Shown here: positions 39,037-45,544 of the stretch, in pieces
Layout: every line of letters begins with the position of its first letter
Position numbering within the stretch: the first letter of the stretch is position 1
From: RGIG3009 sp045630765
GTDB lineage: Bacteria; Bacillota; Clostridia; Oscillospirales; Acutalibacteraceae
DNA: 45,544 nucleotides
Assembly: GCA_045630765.1 (NCBI GenBank)
Contig: JAZQTM010000018.1
Coordinates: forward strand, 1-45,544
Direction of reading: 5' to 3'
The notes under the pieces: model-generated
Told to the model about the DNA's origin: nothing
Databases searched by the model: none
The model's input: only the letters and a program-made list of their open reading frames with translations
Position numbers and translations under genes: made by a program

Positions 39037-40842
39037 ATGAAAAGAACCAGAAGACCCCGCTGGCTGACAGTTTCCATCATGTGCTTGGTCGTGTTTTTGC
39101 TGACGACCTTTGCGTTGACGGTTTCTGCAGACGGTGAACCGACAGAGGCAGCACCCTCGTCTGACGTGGTGTTTACGTTGGATGACGTGGAATACGATCT
39201 GTCGGACGGCGAATCCGCGCAAGCGTACGTTGACAGTTATGCCGATAACCTGAATGCGGACCCCGATTTTGATACGCACTTGGAAAAGGCGTTGGCGACT
39301 GTTCGCGAATCGGTGTCACAATATGCGACGATTTGGGCTTTGTTGCCGCCCGTGATCGCTATCGTGTTGGCGCTGATTACCAAAGAGGTGTATTCCTCGT
39401 TGTTTGTCGGTATTTTGGCCGGCGGTTTACTCTATTCGAATTTTAACTTTGAGGGCACGGTCGTTCACGTGATCAGCGACGGTTTTGTCGCCAGCTTGGC
39501 TGACAGCTATAACGTCGGTATTTTGTTATTCCTTGTAATGCTTGGCGCGTTGGTCGCTATGATGAACAAGGCGGGCGGCTCGGCGGCGTTTGGTCGTTGG
39601 GCGACGAAGCACATCAAGAGCCGTATCGGCGCGCAACTTGCGACCATCGCTCTTGGCGTGTTGATCTTCGTTGACGACTATTTCAACTGCTTAACCGTTG
39701 GTTCGGTTATGCGTCCCGTGACGGACGAGCAGAAGATTTCGCGCGCGAAGTTGTCGTACCTCATTGATGCGACGGCAGCGCCCATTTGCATTATTGCCCC
39801 GATCTCGTCGTGGGCAGCGGCGGTTTCCGGTTTTGCGGCTGCCAGTGGCGCTGAAAATGGTATGGCGTTGTTTATCAGCGCGATTCCGTACAACTTCTAT
39901 GCGTTGCTTACGATTGCGATGATGCTCTTCCTTGCTTTCACAAAAACCGATTTCGGCCCGATGAAGAAGCATGAGGACAACGCGAAAAACGGTGACATCT
40001 TCACTGTTGAGGTGGAAGAAGCCGTTGAGAATATGCAAGGAAACCCCAAGGGCCGTGTGTGGGATCTGGTTGTGCCGATCCTGTTCTTGGTTGCTTCTTG
40101 CGTTGTTGGTATGATTTATTCCGGCGGATTCTTTACCGCCGATTCGGATGGTTATATGAACTTCATCACCGCGTTCTCGAACTGCGATGCGTCGGTTGGT
40201 CTGGCGTACGGTTCGGTCGTAGCGCTTCTGTTTGCGGTGATCTATTTCTCGCTGCGTGGCGTGATCTCGTTTAAGAACTGCATGGCTTGCGTGCCGGAAG
40301 GCTTTAAGCTGATGGTGCCCGCAATCATGATTCTGACCTGTGCGTGGACGCTCAAGGCAATGACCGACAGCCTCGGCGCGAAGATCTTTATTTCGCAGCT
40401 CGTGGAGCAGTCCGCCGGTTCGTTTGCGCTGTTCCTGCCCGCTATCATCTTCCTGATCGCGGTTGGTCTGTCTTTTGCGACGGGCACGTCGTGGGGTACG
40501 TTCGGTATTCTTATCCCGATTGTGCTCAGCGTGTTCGGTGCCGAGTCCGGTGTGATTACTGTGATCGCGATCTCCGCTTGTATGGCGGGTGCGGTGTGCG
40601 GTGACCATTGCTCGCCCATTTCGGATACCACCATTATGGCGTCTGCGGGTGCACAGTGCAATCACATCGCGCACGTGTCCACACAGTTGCCGTATGCGTT
40701 GCTCGTTGCCGCCGTATCCTTCGTCGGTTACGTGCTGTGCGGTTTCGTGCAGAGCGCGTGGGTGGTACTGCCCGTCTGCTTGGTGCTGTTGTTTGCCGCG
40801 ATCCTCGCGATCCGTGCGATTCAAAAGCGCAAGGCTGCGTAA
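39037..40842 (+). CDS. lysW: NhaC-family Na+/H+ antiporter-type transporter, probable lysine transporter
   Basis: The 601-residue membrane protein begins with a signal-like hydrophobic segment (about 10-30), then an acidic exported stretch of about 75 residues. About ten or more transmembrane segments of the NhaC family follow, including the hallmark GDHCSPISDTTIMAS near residue 522 and HVSTQLPYA. Comparative genomics has linked NhaC-type genes under lysine riboswitches to lysine transport (named LysW); the riboswitch here supports the same role. Ion coupling and direction are inferred. ATG 39037 lies after TAGGAGGG; an in-frame ATG at 38998 falls in the terminator hairpin and is rejected. 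The symbol is tentative. Confidence 0.85.
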   Translation: MKRTRRPRWLTVSIMCLVVFLLTTFALTVSADGEPTEAAPSSDVVFTLDDVEYDLSDGESAQAYVDSYADNLNADPDFDTHLEKALATVRESVSQYATIWALLPPVIAIVLALITKEVYSSLFVGILAGGLLYSNFNFEGTVVHVISDGFVASLADSYNVGILLFLVMLGALVAMMNKAGGSAAFGRWATKHIKSRIGAQLATIALGVLIFVDDYFNCLTVGSVMRPVTDEQKISRAKLSYLIDATAAPICIIAPISSWAAAVSGFAAASGAENGMALFISAIPYNFYALLTIAMMLFLAFTKTDFGPMKKHEDNAKNGDIFTVEVEEAVENMQGNPKGRVWDLVVPILFLVASCVVGMIYSGGFFTADSDGYMNFITAFSNCDASVGLAYGSVVALLFAVIYFSLRGVISFKNCMACVPEGFKLMVPAIMILTCAWTLKAMTDSLGAKIFISQLVEQSAGSFALFLPAIIFLIAVGLSFATGTSWGTFGILIPIVLSVFGAESGVITVIAISACMAGAVCGDHCSPISDTTIMASAGAQCNHIAHVSTQLPYALLVAAVSFVGYVLCGFVQSAWVVLPVCLVLLFAAILAIRAIQKRKAA

Positions 40843-40857
40843 GAAATACTCATAAGC

Positions 40858-40890
40858 AAAGCGCCTCGACGAATAGTCGAGGCGCTTTTT
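40858..40890. terminator. Bidirectional terminator between the lysW-like gene and the second AraC gene
   Basis: AAAGCGCCTCGAC (40858-40870) pairs perfectly with GTCGAGGCGCTTT (40876-40888) around GAATA. A T run is present on the plus strand. The AraC stop codon on the minus strand adjoins it. Confidence 0.92.
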
Positions 40891-41700
40891 CTATCGTGAA
40901 CGATTGCGATAAGCGAGGGCGGTCATACCGGTTGCCGTCTTAAAGGTTTTCATAAAATGCAGTTCGTCGTTAAAGCCGCAGGACAGTGCGATGGTTTTTA
41001 CGGGCAGTTCGCTGGTGGATAACAGATGTTTGGCGTGCTCCAAGCGGCGGGTGATGAGGTATTGCTTGACAGATAGCCCGTACGCCGCTTTAAACTGCCG
41101 ACACAAATGCGAATGACTGATGTATAACGTGCGGCACAGCGTATCAATGGAGAAGTTGTTATGGGTAAAGTTGGCATCGATAATCTCCTTGGCGCTTGCC
41201 ATACTGCGCGGTAAAACGGCGTGACGGCAACGATGCACGATTTCGTAAAAGGCGGAAAGCACCAGATAATATTCGTCGCCGTCGGTGTCCTCAAGCGACA
41301 AAAATAAGCGTTCCAAGCATAAGCGGATGGCGTGCGGCGCCGCAAGAACGGGCTTTTGTTCCGAGAAACCCATCAGCTCACCGTACTGCGCGGCGCGTTC
41401 ACCGCTTACGGCAAACCACACGTATTCCCACGGATCGTTCTCGTCGGGGTAATACAAGATCGGTTGATCCGGCGGCAGAAAGAACAGAGAGCCTGCGCCA
41501 ACGGTGTAGGTATTGCCGCCGAAGAACAGCATTCCTTTTCCGCTGATAACGTAATGCAAGGTGTAATAACCTTGCAAGCGAGCCGAGTGAATCGGGGTTA
41601 AATCCGGCTTGGAAAAATCGTTGTAGCCGAGGTTGATAATATGCAGATCACCTTCGGACAGAAAGAAGCGGATATCTTGTTTTGAAAGAAAATTACCCAT
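40891..41700 (-). CDS. AraC-family transcriptional regulator
   Basis: The minus-strand ATG at 41700, preceded by GGTGAT, gives 269 residues. An in-frame ATG at 42096 would extend through the divergent gene and was rejected. The N-terminal half is a cupin sensor (YTLHYVISGKGMLFFGGNTY, FFLPPDQPILYYPDENDPWEY in parts). The C-terminal half is the double helix-turn-helix (NFSIDTLCRTLYISHSHLCRQF in parts; PVKTIALSCGFNDELHFMKTFKTATGMTALAYR in parts). It is divergent from the GH109-like oxidoreductase gene with a 144-bp shared control region, so that gene is its probable target. Confidence 0.9.
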   Translation of the reverse strand: MGNFLSKQDIRFFLSEGDLHIINLGYNDFSKPDLTPIHSARLQGYYTLHYVISGKGMLFFGGNTYTVGAGSLFFLPPDQPILYYPDENDPWEYVWFAVSGERAAQYGELMGFSEQKPVLAAPHAIRLCLERLFLSLEDTDGDEYYLVLSAFYEIVHRCRHAVLPRSMASAKEIIDANFTHNNFSIDTLCRTLYISHSHLCRQFKAAYGLSVKQYLITRRLEHAKHLLSTSELPVKTIALSCGFNDELHFMKTFKTATGMTALAYRNRSR

Positions 41701-41716
41701 ATATATCACCGAAAAC

Positions 41717-41745
41717 AGTGTATCATATCGTTGTAAAAAAGTAAA
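41717..41745 (-). promoter_or_regulatory. Probable promoter of the second AraC gene
   Basis: On the minus strand TTTACT (41740-41745) and TACACT (41717-41722) are 17 bp apart, just upstream of the start at 41700. Confidence 0.55.
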
Positions 41746-41784
41746 GATGATAAAAAAACACAGTTTTTGTGATACAAAATCCCA

Positions 41785-41813
41785 TTGCGTATACGCGGGA
41801 TACGCGCTATGAT
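41785..41813 (+). promoter_or_regulatory. Promoter and candidate operator of the GH109-like gene
   Basis: TTGCGT (41785-41790) and TATGAT (41808-41813) have a 17-bp spacer. The spacer and -35 contain a perfect 10-bp palindrome GCGTATACGC (41787-41796) and the direct repeat ATACGCG at 41791 and 41800. Either could be a binding site for the divergently encoded AraC protein. Confidence 0.6.
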
Positions 41814-41844
41814 AAAGAAAAGATGAAAAAGGAGCGGAAGGAAT

Positions 41845-43086
41845 ATGGATACAGTCAGAATTGGTGTTATCGGTCTGGGCGCGCGCGGCTTGCAGATCCT
41901 TAAGGATATTTTGTTGAAGATGGGCGACGTGCAGATCACGGCGGTATGTGATTCGTATGAGGATCGTGTGGATGACGCGGCAAAAGCGATTGTGGAAGCC
42001 GGTCAGGCAGAGCCGTTCAAGGCGACGGATTATCGTGAGGTGCTTGCGTGCGGTAACGTGGATGCGATCAGCATTTACACGGCTTGGGATATGCACGCGG
42101 AGATCGCGATCGCTTCGATGCGCGCCGGTATTCCGGTTGCCAGCGAGGTGGGAAGTGAGTATTCGATCAACAACTGCTGGCAGTTAGTGCGTACGCACGA
42201 GGAGACCGGCACGCCGTATATGTTTATGGAAAACTGCTGTTTCGGCAAGGACGAGTTGCTGGCGACTGCTATGATGCGCCACGGCTTGTTTGGCGAAGTG
42301 GTGCATTGTTCCGGTGTATACGGTCACGATCTGCGTAAAGAAGTTGCAGAAGGTATTCAGAATCGGCATTACCGTTTCCGCAATTATCGTGCTCGTAACT
42401 GTGAAAACTATCCCACGCACGAACTGGGACCTATGGCTATGCTGCTCAACATCAACCGCGGTAACCGTATGGTATCGCTGACGTCGGTTGCCTCGAAAGC
42501 GGCCGGTCTTAAAGCGTATATTGAAGAAACCAAGGACAAGGTCAACTATTCGGACGAGGTGCTGAATGCGACCTTCAAACAGGGTGACATTGTGCAGACC
42601 CTCGTTACTTGTGAAAACGGCGAAACGATGTTGCTCACGTTGGATACCACGTTGCCGCGGTATTATACCCGTGGATTTACGGTGCGCGGTACCAAGGGCT
42701 TCTATCAGCAGGAAACCAACTCCGTGTTTATTGACGGTGTGCATCCCGAAGAGTGCGAACTGGATACGTATCGCAACTATGAGAAGTTCTTAAACAACGC
42801 GACCGAGTATGAGAACGATTATCTGCCGTCGATTTGGAAAGATATCTCTGACGAAGTCAAAGAGATGGGTCACGGCGGTATGGACTATTTCACGCATCGC
42901 GCCTTTATCGAAGCGGTCAAAAACGGCACGCCGATGCCGCTTGACGTGTACGATGCAGCGGCGTGGATGGCGGTGTCCGTCTTGTCCGAGCAGTCTATCC
43001 GCGAGGGTGGTTCGGTACAGCAGATCCCCGATTTCACCAATGGCAAATGGATGTTCCGTCCGGCAAAGGATGTTGTGGAACTGTAA
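41845..43086 (+). CDS. Gfo/Idh/MocA family protein resembling GH109 NAD-dependent glycosidases
   Basis: The 413-residue protein has the Rossmann start RIGVIGLGARG and the Gfo/Idh/MocA layout. Several features fit family GH109 (alpha-N-acetylgalactosaminidase using NAD+ in a redox-elimination mechanism). MENCCFG (128-134) carries the Glu129 position, YPTHELGP (189-196) has the Tyr and His pair, LNINRG follows, and GHGGMDY sits at 342-348. The canonical GH109 reading is YPTHGLGP, so Glu replaces a Gly. There is no signal peptide. The link to GalNAc is supported by the NagB-like neighbour and the NahK-like gene 10 kb away, but an ordinary sugar dehydrogenase remains possible. AAAGGAGCGGAAGG precedes the ATG. 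Confidence 0.82.
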   Translation: MDTVRIGVIGLGARGLQILKDILLKMGDVQITAVCDSYEDRVDDAAKAIVEAGQAEPFKATDYREVLACGNVDAISIYTAWDMHAEIAIASMRAGIPVASEVGSEYSINNCWQLVRTHEETGTPYMFMENCCFGKDELLATAMMRHGLFGEVVHCSGVYGHDLRKEVAEGIQNRHYRFRNYRARNCENYPTHELGPMAMLLNINRGNRMVSLTSVASKAAGLKAYIEETKDKVNYSDEVLNATFKQGDIVQTLVTCENGETMLLTLDTTLPRYYTRGFTVRGTKGFYQQETNSVFIDGVHPEECELDTYRNYEKFLNNATEYENDYLPSIWKDISDEVKEMGHGGMDYFTHRAFIEAVKNGTPMPLDVYDAAAWMAVSVLSEQSIREGGSVQQIPDFTNGKWMFRPAKDVVEL

Positions 43087-43097
43087 ACGCAATAGAA

Positions 43098-43131
43098 AGG
43101 CGCCCCTTCCAAACGGAAGGGGCGCTTTTTG
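43098..43131. terminator. Terminator between the GH109-like and NagB-like genes
   Basis: GCGCCCCTTCC (43100-43110) pairs with GGAAGGGGCGC (43115-43125) around AAAC, followed by TTTTT on the plus strand. The minus-strand side has a weaker U run. Confidence 0.9.
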
Positions 43132-43140
43132 TTTAATAAA

Positions 43141-44079
43141 TTAGTTGCATTCCGGAGTGAGCGGACCGGCAAGTTCTTTTAAGTAGAACAGTCTGCCGGG
43201 CAGCGTGGGAATGTAGGACGAGGTGAAGCTCGTGTTCGGACCGTAGTGCAAGGTGATGAGGAAGCTCATACCCTGCCAGCCCATGCCGCGGCCCAAGGTG
43301 CCGTCGGCGCCGCCCATGGCGTAGTCTGCCTGGAACATAAGGCCGGGGGCCATGGTGTTCGCAAAGCAGGGAACCAGCGTGGTGCGGCTCTTGAAGCTGG
43401 TGATCGCATTCTGCTCGATGGTCATCGGGGTCAATTTGGCGCCGATGCGGTACGGAGCGGCTTTCCACTCGGCTTCGGTAGCATAATCTTCAGCGAAGGT
43501 CGGCTCCCAGAACGCGATGTGGCACGCACGACCGATGCCGTATACCAACACGAGTTTGGCACCCTCTGCTTTCAGAGCGGCGATTTTCTCGGGGTAGGTG
43601 GGCAGGTTCGCTTTGGTAGCAAAGTTGCGCTGTGCGGGGGGAACGGTGTTCTCGCCGAGTTTATCAAAGAACGCCTGCTTCATGCTGTACTCAAACGAAG
43701 CGGGGTTATCGGACGGCAGGTTGTTACCATCGATATCCGACCACTCGTCCATATTGAAGGTGTACACGTGATCGCATTTGACGTCCCATTCTTTTAAGAA
43801 GTAGGAAGCCCATCTGTACATACCCATCGGGCCGACAGGCAGGATCATAGCGAGTTTCTCGCCGGCTTCGCGCGCCTTGCGGATGGTGTTGGCGATCTCG
43901 TGACCCATAAAAGTGTCAAAGTCGCTCAAGGATTCGCAAGCGATCGGGGTGAAATCATCGTTCCAGAACGCTTCGCGGGTAACACCCTTTTCGCAGCATT
44001 CGTCGATTCGTTTCATATCCCATCCCTTGGGAAAGTAGTTCTCCAGATCGGAGCCTTTAACGGTGCTTAAGAAATCCAT
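43141..44079 (-). CDS. Divergent glucosamine-6-phosphate deaminase (NagB)-family protein
   Basis: The 312-residue protein keeps the NagB frame: TFNMDEW (107-113, with the catalytic-base Asp111), NPASFEYSMKQAFF, and GIGRACHIAFWEP (181-193). In NagB the last motif reads GIGxDGHIAFNEP. Here the ring-opening Asp is Ala185 and the Gly is Cys186, while His187 and Glu192 remain. It is also about 50-70 residues longer than typical NagB. A different phosphosugar isomerase activity, or loss of deamination, is therefore possible. AAGGAGGAC precedes its ATG. It is convergent with the GH109-like gene and its own promoter was not pinned down. Confidence 0.8.
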   Translation of the reverse strand: MDFLSTVKGSDLENYFPKGWDMKRIDECCEKGVTREAFWNDDFTPIACESLSDFDTFMGHEIANTIRKAREAGEKLAMILPVGPMGMYRWASYFLKEWDVKCDHVYTFNMDEWSDIDGNNLPSDNPASFEYSMKQAFFDKLGENTVPPAQRNFATKANLPTYPEKIAALKAEGAKLVLVYGIGRACHIAFWEPTFAEDYATEAEWKAAPYRIGAKLTPMTIEQNAITSFKSRTTLVPCFANTMAPGLMFQADYAMGGADGTLGRGMGWQGMSFLITLHYGPNTSFTSSYIPTLPGRLFYLKELAGPLTPECN

Positions 44080-44185
44080 TTTGTGTCCTCCTTAATATTT
44101 CTTGAACTTCCATTTTATTATAAAAACAACGGCGTAAAAAGTCAAGTCGTCCGTAAAAAAAGCGGGTGTTTGCGGTGCTTTTTTC

Positions 44186-44214
44186 TTGTACATTGGAAAA
44201 AAGTGTGATATACT
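44186..44214 (+). promoter_or_regulatory. Promoter of valS
   Basis: TTGTAC (44186-44191) and TATACT (44209-44214) are separated by 17 bp. Only about 30 nt remain between the predicted start and the coding region, too few for a T-box leader. Confidence 0.7.
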
Positions 44215-44249
44215 GCATTATATATTGTTGTTATTTGGAGGACACCCCT

Positions 44250-45544
44250 ATGGCAGAGCGCAAAGAATTAGCCAAAACATATGATCCGCGCGAGGTAGAG
44301 GACCGTATTTACGAGTTCTGGACGAAGGGCGGCTGGTTCCATGCAGAACCGAATCCCGAAAAGGAACCGTATACCATCGTGATCCCGCCTCCGAACGTTA
44401 CGGGTCAATTACATATGGGACATGCCTTGGACGAAACCTTGCAGGATATTCTCATCCGCTTTAAGCGTATGCAAGGGTATGAGGCTTTGTGGTTGCCCGG
44501 TACCGATCACGCATCCATTGCGACCGAAGCCAAGGTCGTAGAAGCTATGCGCAAAGAGGGGCTTACCAAAGAAATGCTCGGTCGCGACGGCTTTTTGGAG
44601 CGCGCATGGGCTTGGAAAAATCAATACGGCAACCGCATCGTCGGTCAGCTGAAAAAACTCGGATCGAGCTGTGACTGGGAACGCGAGCGTTTTACCATGG
44701 ATGAGGGTTGCTCGGAAGCGGTCAAAGAGGTGTTCGTGCGTCTGTATGAGCAGGGGCTGATTTATCGCGGTAACCGTATGGTTAACTGGTGCCCGCACTG
44801 CAACACGTCCATTTCGGATGCCGAGGTGGAGTACGAGGAAAAAGACGGGCATTTCTGGCATTTGCTGTATACCGTTAAGGAAACCGGTGAGAAGCTGGAA
44901 CTCGCAACCACGCGTCCCGAAACGATGCTCGGTGATACCGCAGTGGCGATCAACGCGGAGGATGAGCGCTATAAGCATTTGCACGATTGTCACGTGATCC
45001 TGCCGCTCTTGAACAAAGAAATCCCGATCGTGTGCGACGAGCACGCGGATATGACAAAGGGTACGGGTGTTGTGAAGATCACGCCCGCGCACGACCCGAA
45101 TGACTTTGAGGTCGGTAAGCGTCACGATCTGCCGATGATCCGCGTCTTTACCTATGACGGTCACCTGACCGGTGCTGCGGATAAAGCGGCGGCGGACGAG
45201 TTGCGTGCGTCCGGTCGTGCGGCGGTGGACGAACCCGAAGTGTTGGATTGCGGTAAGTATGCCGGTATGACGGCAATGGAAGCGCGCAAAGCGATCCTTG
45301 CGGATCTGGAAGCGGGCGGTTACCTGAAAGAGACCGAGCCGCGCAAGCACGACGTCGGTACTTGCTATCGTTGCCATCAGACCATTGAGCCGATGGTGTC
45401 CAAGCAGTGGTTCGTGAAGATGGAGCCGCTTGCCAAACCCGCTATTGAGGCGGTCGAAAAGGGCGAAATCAAATTCGTTCCCGAACGCTTTACCAAAAAC
45501 TATATGAACTGGATGCGCGGCACGCGCGACTGGTGTATTTCCCG
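44250..45544 (+). CDS. valS: Valine-tRNA ligase, 3'-partial
   Basis: The frame starts at ATG 44250 after TTGGAGGAC and is open to the right edge: 431 codons plus two bases, about half of a normal ValS. It encodes the class I active-site PPPNVTGQLHMGH (46-58, HIGH motif at 55-58), PGTDHASIATE, the zinc-like CPHC and CYRC pairs, and the CP1 editing domain with TTRPETMLGDTAVAIN. The KMSKS motif, anticodon-binding domain and C-terminal coiled coil lie beyond the window. Confidence 0.96.
   Translation, partial: MAERKELAKTYDPREVEDRIYEFWTKGGWFHAEPNPEKEPYTIVIPPPNVTGQLHMGHALDETLQDILIRFKRMQGYEALWLPGTDHASIATEAKVVEAMRKEGLTKEMLGRDGFLERAWAWKNQYGNRIVGQLKKLGSSCDWERERFTMDEGCSEAVKEVFVRLYEQGLIYRGNRMVNWCPHCNTSISDAEVEYEEKDGHFWHLLYTVKETGEKLELATTRPETMLGDTAVAINAEDERYKHLHDCHVILPLLNKEIPIVCDEHADMTKGTGVVKITPAHDPNDFEVGKRHDLPMIRVFTYDGHLTGAADKAAADELRASGRAAVDEPEVLDCGKYAGMTAMEARKAILADLEAGGYLKETEPRKHDVGTCYRCHQTIEPMVSKQWFVKMEPLAKPAIEAVEKGEIKFVPERFTKNYMNWMRGTRDWCIS

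Noticed and set aside
38820..39137. 105-codon ORF inside the lysine riboswitch
   Set aside because: It overlaps the conserved aptamer, the terminator and the start of the transporter in another frame.
39691..40824. 377-codon antisense reading frame opposite the NhaC-type gene
   Set aside because: It mirrors the transporter codons and gives an Arg/His/Gln-rich product with no domain.
44409..45377. 322-codon antisense reading frame at the right end
   Set aside because: The plus strand encodes unmistakable ValS over the whole interval.
1..45544. CRISPR arrays, insertion sequences, phage genes, tRNA or rRNA genes
   Set aside because: No spaced repeats, transposase motifs, terminal inverted repeats or RNA gene signatures were seen while reading both strands.

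Overview
The window looks like a chromosome segment of a gut-associated Firmicute of the class Clostridia, probably an uncultured Oscillospirales or Christensenellales type. The grounds are: the complete S10-spc-alpha ribosomal cluster in Firmicute order (with secY-adk-map-infA-rpmJ inside it), zinc-type S14 and S4, purine-rich Shine-Dalgarno sites, near-consensus sigma-A promoters, SpoIID and sortase B domains, a lysine riboswitch, and host- or diet-glycan genes (beta-glucuronidase, alpha-galactosidase, N-acetylhexosamine kinase). The genus cannot be fixed from this sequence.

Layout. (1) 1-2048: end of an exported cell-wall protein that joins a sortase B fold lacking its catalytic His and Cys to a SpoIID domain through a Thr-rich linker. 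(2) 2056-10316: one tightly packed operon for chorismate, phenylalanine and tyrosine synthesis (aroF-tyrA-aroB-aroA-aroC-pheA-aroE/K fusion-aroQ). It begins with a consensus promoter, a 29-codon leader peptide carrying a Tyr-Phe-Tyr-Phe-Tyr-Phe run, and a strong terminator, which is the layout of a translation-controlled attenuator. (3) 10317-10877: a gene-free spacer with an AT palindrome, a hairpin, an AT-rich UP-like tract, a promoter and a highly structured leader of about 360 nt. (4) 10878-26302: thirty genes from rpsJ to rplQ, ending in a perfect terminator. (5) 26361-32530: beta-glucuronidase, an EamA permease, galE, and a nucleotidyltransferase-nahK pair. (6) 32535-38737: an AraC regulator divergent from an epimerase / Gfo-Idh-MocA / alpha-galactosidase (GH36) / medium-chain dehydrogenase cluster. 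(7) 38765-40890: a lysine riboswitch controlling an NhaC-type transporter (LysW-like). (8) 40891-44079: a second AraC regulator divergent from a GH109-like Gfo/Idh/MocA protein, then a convergent NagB-family protein with an altered active site. (9) 44186 to the end: promoter and first 431 codons of valS.

How the parts may work together. The aro operon encodes all seven steps from PEP plus erythrose-4-phosphate to chorismate, with prephenate dehydratase and dehydrogenase. It appears to be controlled at three levels: leader-peptide attenuation, an N-terminal regulatory-type domain on DAHP synthase, and an ACT domain on the P-protein. The right-hand third is a patchwork of short, separately promoted sugar units. 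Several point to hexosamines and galactosides: nahK, the nucleotidyltransferase and galE (sugar-1-phosphate to UDP-sugar), the GH109-like protein, the NagB-like protein and GH36. No sugar transporter is encoded here, so uptake must be encoded elsewhere.

Most notable points: the Tyr/Phe leader-peptide attenuator, the catalytically dead sortase-SpoIID fusion, the structured S10 leader, a methionine aminopeptidase lacking one of its five metal ligands, and the two AraC-linked oxidoreductase loci. No rRNA, tRNA, CRISPR array, insertion sequence or prophage was seen.
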